In this document: one piece after another, positions 1 to 6,610 of the stretch | How positions within the stretch are numbered: the first letter of the stretch is position 1 | Layout: each line of letters opens with the position of its first letter | Position numbers and translations under genes: made by a program | From: Chitinophagaceae bacterium | GTDB taxonomy: Bacteria; Bacteroidota; Bacteroidia; Chitinophagales; UBA10324 | NCBI GenBank assembly: GCA_023251195.1 | Contig: JAHEZG010000021.1 | Coordinates: forward strand, 14,396-22,536 | Reading direction: 5' to 3' | Length of the DNA: 8,141 nt | The notes under the pieces: generated by a model | Database searches by the model: none | Seen by the model: only the letters and a program-made list of their open reading frames with translations | Told to the model about the DNA's origin: nothing

Positions 1-1835
1 GAGCTATGTTGCACGAAGAGCAGTTTTATAATATCCGCGAATTGACTTTAAGCATTGAATCTGCTTTTCACTATTTCAAACTGCATCCCGATATATATCC
101 CGCATTGCAGGAAATAATTTTTCAAACGAAGTATGAAAAAAATATTGCACTTTACATTGAGGCAATTATTGATATTGATAAAACTGTAAGGAGCAATGCC
201 TCGCAGGAACTGTTACAAATCAGAACTGATCTGGCAAAAAAAAGAATTGAACTTAACAGACAATTTGAAAAAGCAATTGCGCGCCTGTCAAAAGAAGGTA
301 TGCTGGTTGAAACCGAGCAGACCATTCGCAATGGCAGAAGGGTAGTGGCCGTATTTTCTGAACACAAGCGCCAGGTAAAAGGATTTCTGCACGGACTATC
401 CGACACCGGAAAAACTTCATTCATTGAACCTGAAGAAACAGTAGAAATAAACAATCGCCTTTACGAATTAGAACAGGAAGAACGCAGAGAGATAGTCAGG
501 ATATTAAGAGAACTCACCGCTAAACTCAAACCCTTTCATGGTTTGCTTGCTCAATACCAGGATATAATTGTACAATACGATTTGCTTTATGCGAAAGCTA
601 AACTCGCATTGGATATGAATGGAGCTATGCCTGTGGTTTCAAAGCAAAGCATCGTGCATCTAATAAAAGCATACCACCCGCTTTTATTGTTACACAACAA
701 AAAACAGAAAAAAGAAACCATACCACTTTCGCTTCAACTCAATCACGAAAAAAGAATTTTAATTATCAGCGGTCCCAATGCAGGTGGAAAAACAATTTGC
801 CTTAAACTGGTTGGACTGTTACAATTAATGATGCAGGCCGGATTATTAATACCTGTAGCCCCCGAATCCGAAATGGGCATTTTTAATACCGTCATGATCA
901 GCATTGGCGATACCCAATCCATCGAATACGAACTGAGCACCTACAGCGCGCATTTGAAAATCATGAAACACTTCTGCCTTTATGCCGATAAGCACACACT
1001 TTTTTTAATTGACGAATTGGGTTCGGGTTCCGATCCCACCATGGGTGGCGCATTTGCCGAAGCCATTCTTGAAACATTAGCCACCAGCAAAGCCATCGGA
1101 ATTGTCACCACGCACTACATGAATTTAAAAACGCTTGCAAACCGTTTCAACGGAATCATTAACGGAGCCATGGAGTTCGATGAAAAAAATCTGTTGCCGC
1201 TTTATGTTTTACAGGTGGGCAAGCCCGGCAGTTCCTACACCTTTGCCATAGCCGAGCGCATCGGCATTCCGCGCAAAGTTTCTGACCGTGCGCGTGAGTT
1301 GGTAAAACAAGATCATTTTAAAGTAGAGAACCTTTTGCGCGAACTGCAAAAGGAAAAGCAGGTGTTAAACGATAGAGAAAAATCCTTTCTCGAAAACGAA
1401 CACAAGGTGAAGCAAAAAGAAAATCAGCTCAATCAGCTCATTGAAAACAAAGATCGTCAGATTGCTGAGGAGGTGAAAAAACTCACCCGCGTGGAAATGC
1501 AGAAAGTGAACGAAACCGAAAAGCGGTTCAGGCAATTGATGGCCGAATGGAATAACACAAAAGATAAAAGCAAACTCTCACAAAAAATTTCAGGCATCAT
1601 AGTAAAAAACAAGCCGGCCAAAACTCCGGCAGTTATAAAAGTGAAAGGCGAAATTATTCAGGAGATAAAAGATGCTATAAAAATCGACGACGAAGTAAAA
1701 GTGATTCCACTCAACCGGATAGGTACAGCAGTGGAACTGCTGAAGAAAAAAATAAAAGTCAATTTAAACGGACTCATTATTGAATTCGAAAACGAACAAC
1801 TAATAAAAATTGAACGGATAAAAACCGAAGTATAA
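1..1835 (+). CDS. mutS2: MutS2-family DNA-binding ATPase, 5' end outside window, no Smr domain
   Basis: This is most of a MutS2-type protein; 609 residues are visible counting from the ATG at 6. The frame is open to the left edge and the visible N-terminus matches a point about 90-110 residues into the family, so that ATG is internal. In order: a helical core with the conserved VRSNASQELLQIR stretch (about 61-73), a clamp-like coiled region, then the ATPase with Walker A GPNAGGKT (256-263), the family signature GDTQSIEYELSTYSAHL (301-317), Walker B LFLIDELGSGSDP (332-344) and the TTH switch histidine (368-370). A long charged coiled coil follows (about 430-520), then a small beta-rich KOW-like tail. 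The protein ends there: no Smr endonuclease domain (LDLRG, HGxG) is seen. MutS2 proteins bind branched DNA, suppress recombination and, in some species, act on collided ribosomes. Whether this short form does either is unknown. Family assignment is secure. Confidence 0.95.
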   Translation, partial: AMLHEEQFYNIRELTLSIESAFHYFKLHPDIYPALQEIIFQTKYEKNIALYIEAIIDIDKTVRSNASQELLQIRTDLAKKRIELNRQFEKAIARLSKEGMLVETEQTIRNGRRVVAVFSEHKRQVKGFLHGLSDTGKTSFIEPEETVEINNRLYELEQEERREIVRILRELTAKLKPFHGLLAQYQDIIVQYDLLYAKAKLALDMNGAMPVVSKQSIVHLIKAYHPLLLLHNKKQKKETIPLSLQLNHEKRILIISGPNAGGKTICLKLVGLLQLMMQAGLLIPVAPESEMGIFNTVMISIGDTQSIEYELSTYSAHLKIMKHFCLYADKHTLFLIDELGSGSDPTMGGAFAEAILETLATSKAIGIVTTHYMNLKTLANRFNGIINGAMEFDEKNLLPLYVLQVGKPGSSYTFAIAERIGIPRKVSDRARELVKQDHFKVENLLRELQKEKQVLNDREKSFLENEHKVKQKENQLNQLIENKDRQIAEEVKKLTRVEMQKVNETEKRFRQLMAEWNNTKDKSKLSQKISGIIVKNKPAKTPAVIKVKGEIIQEIKDAIKIDDEVKVIPLNRIGTAVELLKKKIKVNLNGLIIEFENEQLIKIERIKTEV

Positions 1836-1852
1836 AAAGTCGGTTAATAAGG

Positions 1853-1888
1853 TCAGTCACTCTGAAATATTTTCTGAATAATGACTGA
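1853..1888 (+). terminator. weak hairpin after mutS2, possible terminator
   Basis: Eighteen bases after the mutS2 stop, TCAGTCA (1853-1859) can pair with TGACTGA (1882-1888) across a 22-base loop. The following sequence is AT-rich but has no clean T run. The same interval carries a direct repeat CTGAAATATT (1862-1871 and 1885-1894). It is the only stem near the end of the gene, but as a terminator it is weak. Confidence 0.2.
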
Positions 1889-2007
1889 AATATTATTTTG
1901 AATAAATTTCAATTTCAACTTTTAGCAAAACATAAACTGGTTAAACCTCATCGACCACATGTTGGTGAAGGCTGGTTTGAAGCTGACTGTTGGTTCAAAT
2001 GTTGGTT

Positions 2008-2047
2008 TTGAAATGTTGGCTGATACGCATCACTACCAACATTTTAA
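2008..2047. repeat. hairpin 1, carries GCTGATACGCAT
   Basis: AAATGTTGG (2011-2019) is perfectly repeated in inverted form as CCAACATTT (2036-2044). With one G-T pair the stem extends to 2008/2047, giving 12 pairs. The 16-base interior holds a second small stem, TGAT (2021-2024) with ATCA (2029-2032), around an ACGC loop. The top strand contains GCTGATACGCAT (2019-2030), which recurs in hairpin 2. No T run follows on either strand, so a terminator is unlikely. Confidence 0.55.
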
Positions 2048-2160
2048 TTCAAATTCAAATTCAAAATTTCAATTTTAAAATTCAACTTCATTCAGGTCGT
2101 TTGATAATAACTCAAGTGGTGGTTTGATTTTGTTTTCAGGTTTCTTGAAAATTCCTGAAT

Positions 2161-2202
2161 TGCTTCACGCTGATACGCATTGATTCGTATCACCACGAAG
2201 CG
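2161..2202. repeat. hairpin 2, second copy of GCTGATACGCAT
   Basis: TGATACG (2171-2177) pairs perfectly with CGTATCA (2186-2192) across an 8-base loop. After a four-position internal loop containing one G-C pair, GCTTC (2162-2166) pairs in register with GAAGC (2197-2201). The 12-base GCTGATACGCAT at 2169-2180 is identical to the one in hairpin 1. The core is also a diverged tandem 10-mer (TGATACGCAT then TGATTCGTAT, 8 of 10 alike). It could be a structured RNA, a protein-binding site or a degenerate mobile repeat. Confidence 0.5.
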
Positions 2203-2458
2203 ACTATAGGTTGATTTTGAATTTTAACAAATGGGTAGTGGTGAAACACACTAGCTTTTTTCTGAGATACACATCACATGTGTAATTCAAAACTGAGTTT
2301 GTGTGTAAATGGCTCAAGTATGCTTTTTGTTCTTCACCTGATCATTATCAATATGATAAAGTGTTACTTCTTGATCGCTCATACATTCAATAGGATTCAC
2401 TGCAAATAACCGGTGTGCCTTATTCCATACCAATTGCTTTGTTTTCGGGTTTGATGAA

Positions 2459-2489
2459 TTGTTTTAAAATATTTTCCTCGATATATTCG
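2459..2489 (+). promoter_or_regulatory. probable Bacteroidetes-type promoter
   Basis: TTG (2459-2461) is followed after 20 bases by TATATTCG (2482-2489), which differs from the TAnnTTTG -7 consensus of this phylum at one position. The predicted start of transcription is around 2495-2500, leaving a leader of roughly 20 bases before the ATG at 2516. That fits the absence of a Shine-Dalgarno sequence and supports that start codon. Confidence 0.4.
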
Positions 2490-2515
2490 TTGTTCACCTT
2501 TATCAAAAAAAATTT

Positions 2516-3736
2516 ATGGCTGAAGAGGAGATACCTAAAACTCTTGAGGAAATGCAGGAGGAACGCGCGAAGGAGGAAATTGAAAAAACCCAGCGGCGCG
2601 AATTGATTCGGAAGGAGACATTAGAACGGCTTCGAACAGATGAAAAAATACAGGAGTACTTTAAGCAGTTTAACCCTCACTCAATTGATGGTTTTATTAG
2701 CAGCTATGCAATGGTTAAAGCTCGCTGGATGGTGGGTCGGGAAGCAACGGTGCGAATGAATGAACACTCAGATCTGAAATTCATTACACCGGCAATGGCA
2801 TGTATCTGGGATATTCAGAAGAAAAAATTATTTGATCTTGAATGTCAGTGGCGGGCCGAACAAATTGAATTAGCCGAGTCAGAGAGTACCTGGGATTTTT
2901 ATGGATGGATGCACGACATTAAGAACTGCCCGATTGTTCCGCCCATTACCGATGCTGAATTTGATCTTTATATGCAGTATGCACAGAGTGCTGAATTTGA
3001 AGTTGACTCGGTTTCATTTTTCAGTTATGACAGCTGGAAGATGAATTTCATGAACCTGTTTGCAGAAGGCGGAGGTGATGACGATGAAGGTGATGAAGAT
3101 ACGCGATTGCCAGAGTGGTTTATGTTTCACAACCAACATACAGGAAACAGTCAATATTTATTGTTGCCAAATACACGGAAGGAAAAGGAAGAGCATTATA
3201 TGGATTACTGGCGGAAATGGAACCAGGAGGAGATTGAAAAGAAGTATGCTTCCGGTGAATTTAAGCGACCCATACCTGCTGAGGTGGCGAAACCGATGCT
3301 TAGTAATTATGACCGTATTCAGATGGAGGCATTCATGAAAAAATTTGAAGATCAGAAAACACTGGATGCGTATCGTGCAGACCTTGCTTATTTTGATGTG
3401 AACAAATCAGAGGAAAGTGAAGAAGATGACACCTGGCTTTCGGAGCAGGCGGAGAGTGCTTATTATGCATTGATGGATGCGAAGGATAAAGTGCCGGTGA
3501 AGGCGAGTACTGACTGGCGCGAGGCATTGATGGAGGCATGGGATAATTATTTTAAACAACGGGTGTTACAGGAGTTGCCTTATGCGTATGCAGATTATAA
3601 AATGCGAACTGGTACCGGGCTTGGATGGGAAACAGATTCGTTGCATGCCGGGAAAAAGGCAACCGTGACTCAGTTTAAGAATTATATTTTGCATGGCCGC
3701 GAACTGGCAGGGGAGCCGAAGGATTGGAATTTTTAA
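2516..3736 (+). CDS. unrecognised acidic, Trp-rich cytoplasmic protein (406 aa)
   Basis: I do not recognise this family. The product has no signal peptide, lipobox or membrane segment, so it is probably cytoplasmic. Residues 2-50 are almost entirely charged and helical (many E, K, R), as in a coiled coil. The rest is rich in aromatic residues: 14 tryptophans in 406 residues, well above usual, often in contexts such as YWRKW, TWDFYGW and SWKMNFMN. Two strongly acidic linkers, GGGDDDEGDEDTR (185-197) and SEESEEDD (298-305), divide it into three parts, each ending or beginning with helical, Trp/Tyr-rich sequence. There are only three cysteines and no catalytic motif I can name. The start is supported by the promoter just upstream; the frame and codon use look genuine. 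It stands alone, with a long non-coding region before it and a convergent gene after it, so context gives no function. An accessory or lineage-specific gene is the likeliest reading. Confidence 0.85.
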   Translation: MAEEEIPKTLEEMQEERAKEEIEKTQRRELIRKETLERLRTDEKIQEYFKQFNPHSIDGFISSYAMVKARWMVGREATVRMNEHSDLKFITPAMACIWDIQKKKLFDLECQWRAEQIELAESESTWDFYGWMHDIKNCPIVPPITDAEFDLYMQYAQSAEFEVDSVSFFSYDSWKMNFMNLFAEGGGDDDEGDEDTRLPEWFMFHNQHTGNSQYLLLPNTRKEKEEHYMDYWRKWNQEEIEKKYASGEFKRPIPAEVAKPMLSNYDRIQMEAFMKKFEDQKTLDAYRADLAYFDVNKSEESEEDDTWLSEQAESAYYALMDAKDKVPVKASTDWREALMEAWDNYFKQRVLQELPYAYADYKMRTGTGLGWETDSLHAGKKATVTQFKNYILHGRELAGEPKDWNF

Positions 3737-3794
3737 TTTGCGTTACTTAGGCGAAACACAGACAGACTAAGAATCAATAAATCTTAATTGAAAA

Positions 3795-4226
3795 CTATTT
3801 CAGTTTAAAGTGAAAGGTCATACTGCCCGTTTCAATTTCAGGAGCAGAAGGGTTCGGCTGAAACTTGCACGCCAATGCAGCATTCCGTGCCTGGTTAACT
3901 AGATACTTCGATAGAGTGGTGGAACCCTGCGCGGGTCCTTCGGCAGAAACAACATTGCCTTCTCTGTTTTCTTTAATAGTGATAACTACTATTCCGCTTT
4001 CTGCAGAGGTGTTTTCAATTTTTGCAACCTTATTTATTTTTCTTGATGGAAGCTCATAAGCCGTCCAGTTCTGTAAAGCATTTGGAAAACTTTGTTTAAT
4101 AGAAGTGTCATTACTAATATGAATTTCATCAGCGGGAACTTCCACTCTTACAGAATCAACTACCTGTCCGTTAGCAGTATTCACAAATTGAACAATAAGT
4201 ATCAATGAAAAAATAATTGCTTTCAT
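3795..4226 (-). CDS. small secreted protein with TonB C-terminal-like domain (143 aa)
   Basis: The mature protein is essentially one small alpha/beta domain resembling the C-terminal domain of TonB-family proteins. Residues 78-143 contain GIVVITIKENREGNVVSAE, then a helix with NQARNAALACKFQPNPSAP and a last strand MTFHFKL. This is the pattern of the G-x-V-x-V-x-I...G-x-V...A-x-x-A-x-F-x-P family. The N-terminus (MKAIIFSLILIVQFVNTANG, cleavage near NG/Q) is a signal peptide, followed by a linker of about 55 residues. I chose the ATG at 4226, not the in-frame ATG at 4313: the signal peptide begins there and a promoter-like element lies between the two codons. No proline-rich spacer or ExbB/ExbD neighbour is present, so it is not a canonical energy transducer. 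A stand-alone periplasmic binding or scaffold module is more likely. It converges with the gene ending at 3736, leaving 58 bases between stops. Confidence 0.82.
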   Translation of the reverse strand: MKAIIFSLILIVQFVNTANGQVVDSVRVEVPADEIHISNDTSIKQSFPNALQNWTAYELPSRKINKVAKIENTSAESGIVVITIKENREGNVVSAEGPAQGSTTLSKYLVNQARNAALACKFQPNPSAPEIETGSMTFHFKLK

Positions 4227-4251
4227 GTTTATTTTTTTCGCCGCTAAAGTT

Positions 4252-4259
4252 GCAAATTT
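4252..4259 (-). promoter_or_regulatory. -7-like element of the TonB-like gene
   Basis: Read on the minus strand this is AAATTTGC within AAGAAATTTGCAAC, matching the TTTGC half of the Bacteroidetes -7 consensus but not its leading TA. It lies 26 bases before the ATG at 4226. I see no clear -33 TTG at the right distance. If real, transcripts would begin downstream of the ATG at 4313 and exclude it. Confidence 0.35.
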
Positions 4260-4530
4260 CTTAATCATTGTAATCATGGAACATCCGCCTCTGGAGGATT
4301 CAATCATATCCATCAGCGGTTCAGATATTTTTTTGGGGAAAAGAAAAACCCTAACCAGTCAGCGCACAACTAAAACTGATCACAGTTCACAGATAACTGA
4401 TAACTCTCTTGGGGTCTCCGGAACTGAACGCACAGCTATATATTCTTTTTTTGATGGAGCGTCAGTAGAACAGTCAAAGTCAAACCTCAAAAATTGGGTT
4501 TTGGTCTCAGCAATAATTTTCGCTCACGCA

Positions 4531-4618
4531 TTACCCCGAAGGGGTAACATATTTATAGCCCCGGGTTTCAACCCGGGGTAAACAATCATACCCACCACCA
4601 TCACCCCTTTAGGGGTGA
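4531..4618. repeat. cluster of three CCCC/GGGG palindromes
   Basis: Three different hairpins lie within 88 bases: TTACCCC/GGGGTAA (4531-4537 with 4541-4547, loop GAA); CCCCGGGTT/AACCCGGGG (4559-4567 with 4570-4578); and TCACCCC/GGGGTGA (4601-4607 with 4612-4618, loop TTTA). Each has a CCCC...GGGG core with its own flanks and loop. The GC-richness contrasts sharply with the surrounding AT-rich DNA. This is the look of interspersed REP-like palindromes in environmental Bacteroidetes. The third hairpin starts six bases after the stop of the minus-strand gene ending at 4624 and may protect its mRNA 3' end, but it lacks a T tail. Confidence 0.8.
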
Positions 4619-4623
4619 AACTT

Positions 4624-6513
4624 TCAGTAATAATCAATTTCTATAAAACAGATAATATCTTTTTTAGAGTAATCAGAAGGAAAGAATTTTGATTTAGAAA
4701 TCTGATTTCTATTAAAACGAATAATGCCTGTTTGACTAAGTTTAAATAATTTAAGTGCAACAACAAACGGATCCTTATTGTTATCAGGTGTTATATAAAT
4801 GTGTGAAAACGAATAATCAAAATCACTTGATAGAAAGGTGCCGTCACTTAACCAAAAAATATAATGATACCAGATTGAGTCGCCACAATTTTTGCTCTTT
4901 AAAGAGTCATTAAAAATATGATAAGTGATACCTGAATCAGATAAATTCCAATTTGTTAAATCAATAAATGAGGATACTAATTTCGAATATTCTGCTTTTG
5001 CATTATTTTTTAAAAGTGAATTATTTTTTTGTTCGCCTATTCCAGGATAAATAATCTCTGAATTAAAATAGCGATCACTTGTATATTCGGTTACATTTTT
5101 GATTATCCCACATGGAAAATATTCGTGTAAAAATCCATCGCGCTGACCATCTTTATATTCTGCATCTTCTTTTACTTGCCCATTCGAAAAGTATTTGATA
5201 GATTTTCCATTCCCGTTTTTTATCAACTGACTTCCATCTTTATCCCACCAATTTAACATGTAGGATTCATTACTTCCGCCACCTCTGGAAAACCCCCCAT
5301 TAATTTTCAATTCATATTTCTTCATGCCATTTCCATAAAAAGATCTAATGGTATCATTTGTTGTTTCAATTTTTCCTCCATCCTCATCCCATTCAATGAA
5401 ATTTCCTTTATAGCCATTATCCTTCATTACACCTTCCGATTTCTTTCTACCATTCTCAAACCATTCAATCCATAAACCATTCTTCCACCCACTTATATAA
5501 TTACCCTCACTTTTTTTCTGCCCATTTTTATACCACTCAATCCACCGACCAGTTTTTAAAGTATCAAATTGTCCTTCAGATTTTGGAATTCCGTTATCGT
5601 ACCATTTCTTACACAATCCTTTTAGATATCCGTTAACATAACTGCATGAGTCAGTCAAATTATTTTTTTCACTCCATTCAAGAGTGCTACCATGTCTTAC
5701 ACCATTTTTATAAAATATTTCTGATTTTTTTGAGCCATCTGGGAAATAAGAAACCTCCAATCCATCTATTTCACCTTTTTTATAAAATTCTACAGATTTT
5801 TTAGCTCCATTTTCAAAATAGGAAGTCGCCAAACTATCCACTTTACCATTTTTATAATATCCAACAAATTGAATTTGACCTGTCGAATAATATGTAATTC
5901 TTTTCCCTTCCAATTCCCCATTCTTCAAATAATTTTCTTCCTGTTTGTCCCCATTTTCATAATAATATACCCACATACTATCTTTTTCATTTTTCTTATA
6001 GAACCCTCTATATTCTATTGAACCGGAAGAATAATAAGAAACCTTTTCTTTAATTATTCCATTTTTATAATTTAACTCTTGCACTTTTTTTCCACTATCA
6101 CTATAATAAATCTGTAATCCTTCATTTATTCCGTCTTTCCAATTTTGTTCTTGCCAAACTCTTCCATTTTGAAAATAAGAAATACAATATCCATCTCTAC
6201 CATTAATTGGTATTCCGGAAACTGAAGAAACATTTCCTCCATCGCTCATTTTATAATTTATTTTAGCTAACAGCTTACCATTTTCATAAAAGAAATTCCA
6301 TTGTCCATTCATTGAATCCCTAACATAGGCACCTTTCGAAAAAATATTTCCACTTGAATACCATTTATTCCAAATGCTATCTCTTTGTCCAAATTTCATA
6401 ATGCCTTCTGACTTATTATTTCCATTAGGATATTTTTCCGTCACAATCTGTGCATAGGTTGTAAGGGTTAAAAAATTCAGAAGAAAGAGAAATATTTTTA
6501 TTTGAGAAGTCAT
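4624..6513 (-). CDS. secreted YwqK/MORN_2-repeat protein with C-terminal FKBP-like segment (629 aa)
   Basis: Residues 1-21 form a signal peptide (hydrophobic FLFLLNFLTLTT, cleavage after TYA), so the protein is exported; there is no lipobox. Residues 27 to about 480 hold roughly 19 repeats of about 23 residues, pattern [YW][YF]xNGxxKxExxYKNGxxxGxWxx, the MORN_2 unit found in proteins annotated as YwqK-family antitoxins. Despite that label no toxin gene is next to it, and in Bacteroidetes such proteins are usually secreted scaffolds of unknown role. Repeats 12-14 (about 304-374) are the most regular; 11 and 15-17 are degraded or have insertions, including a Gly-rich GGFSRGGG. Residues about 525-629 are not repeats and resemble an FKBP-type isomerase domain (GDSIWYHYIFWLSDGTF) that lacks several active-site residues. 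The gene is visibly AT-richer than the genes at the left of the window. The start is the only ATG that precedes the signal peptide, and a promoter-like element lies 22 bases upstream. Confidence 0.9.
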   Translation of the reverse strand: MTSQIKIFLFLLNFLTLTTYAQIVTEKYPNGNNKSEGIMKFGQRDSIWNKWYSSGNIFSKGAYVRDSMNGQWNFFYENGKLLAKINYKMSDGGNVSSVSGIPINGRDGYCISYFQNGRVWQEQNWKDGINEGLQIYYSDSGKKVQELNYKNGIIKEKVSYYSSGSIEYRGFYKKNEKDSMWVYYYENGDKQEENYLKNGELEGKRITYYSTGQIQFVGYYKNGKVDSLATSYFENGAKKSVEFYKKGEIDGLEVSYFPDGSKKSEIFYKNGVRHGSTLEWSEKNNLTDSCSYVNGYLKGLCKKWYDNGIPKSEGQFDTLKTGRWIEWYKNGQKKSEGNYISGWKNGLWIEWFENGRKKSEGVMKDNGYKGNFIEWDEDGGKIETTNDTIRSFYGNGMKKYELKINGGFSRGGGSNESYMLNWWDKDGSQLIKNGNGKSIKYFSNGQVKEDAEYKDGQRDGFLHEYFPCGIIKNVTEYTSDRYFNSEIIYPGIGEQKNNSLLKNNAKAEYSKLVSSFIDLTNWNLSDSGITYHIFNDSLKSKNCGDSIWYHYIFWLSDGTFLSSDFDYSFSHIYITPDNNKDPFVVALKLFKLSQTGIIRFNRNQISKSKFFPSDYSKKDIICFIEIDYY

Positions 6514-6534
6514 TTTGATTTTTTTCTGTGCTCA

Positions 6535-6541
6535 CAAAATA
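6535..6541 (-). promoter_or_regulatory. -7-like element of the YwqK-repeat gene
   Basis: On the minus strand it reads TATTTTG, followed by TGAGC, about one base short of the TAnnTTTG consensus. It lies 22 bases before the ATG at 6513, the same short-leader arrangement as the TonB-like gene. No -33 TTG is seen at the expected place, because that position falls in the terminator hairpin upstream. Confidence 0.3.
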
Positions 6542-6581
6542 ACCAAAAACAAAAAGCCCCGAAGAAAATCTTCAGGGCTTT
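6541..6581 (-). terminator. intrinsic terminator on the minus strand
   Basis: AAAGCCC (6553-6559) pairs with GGGCTTT (6575-6581); after one mismatch GAAGA (6561-6565) pairs with TCTTC (6569-6573), closing a three-base loop. On the minus strand the stem is followed by TTTTTGTTTTTGG, a proper U tail. On the plus strand the sequence after the stem is TCAATCAATC, so only minus-strand termination is supported. It lies 30 bases after the stop of the gene stub at 6611 and about 215 bases after the stop of the TPR lipoprotein gene, and would insulate the gene starting at 6513 from both. Confidence 0.8.
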
Positions 6582-6610
6582 CAATCAATCTGCAATTTAT
6601 AATCTGTAAT

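Larger units (their letters stand above)
1836..2515. other. 680-base intergenic region without a convincing gene
   Basis: No open frame here has a credible start and protein-like content over a useful length. The left part holds four TGTTGG copies (1960, 1988, 2000, 2014), two hairpins annotated separately, and a low-complexity run of ATTCAA-type units (about 2046-2092). A perfect 8-base palindrome CACATGTG lies at 2275-2282. On the minus strand, 2314-2515 contains two short overlapping frames with protein-like composition that may be gene remains. The last 60 bases carry the probable promoter of the downstream gene. Confidence 0.6.
4227..4623. other. intergenic region between two minus-strand genes
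   Basis: No credible gene is seen. The right end (4531-4618) is a cluster of GC-rich palindromes, annotated separately. The middle has short degenerate repeats of the kind ACTGATCACAGTTCACAG and AACTGATAACTC (about 4374-4404), including a small AACTG/CAGTT stem. The left end carries the promoter-like element of the TonB-like gene. A frame open on the plus strand across 4225-4581 is antisense to that gene and runs into the palindromes; it has no protein-like pattern. Confidence 0.6.

Noticed and set aside
2415..2606. Short plus-strand frame starting before the Trp-rich gene
   Set aside because: It overlaps the promoter and the first 90 bases of the clearly coding frame, begins with a non-ATG codon, and its second half is a run of Arg/Lys/Leu typical of a shifted reading of Glu/Lys codons.
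3737..3794. Bidirectional terminator between the convergent genes
   Set aside because: Only a five-base CTTAG/CTAAG pair (3746-3750 with 3767-3771) is present, with no T run on either side.
4227..4313. N-terminal extension of the TonB-like protein from the ATG at 4313
   Set aside because: It would bury the signal peptide 29 residues inside the protein, and the promoter-like element at 4252-4259 lies downstream of that ATG.
4531..4618. GC palindrome cluster or the 6734-6778 pair as a CRISPR array
   Set aside because: The repeat units are palindromes of different sequence, or only two copies, without regular spacers of 25-40 bases and without cas genes.
4601..4618. Third GC hairpin as an intrinsic terminator of the YwqK-repeat gene
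   Set aside because: The stem is good and well placed, but on the minus strand it is followed by TGGTGGTGGG and not by a T run.
4624..6513. YwqK-repeat protein as the antitoxin of a toxin-antitoxin pair
   Set aside because: The name comes from automatic family labels. The protein is secreted and large, and no small toxin-like gene is next to it.
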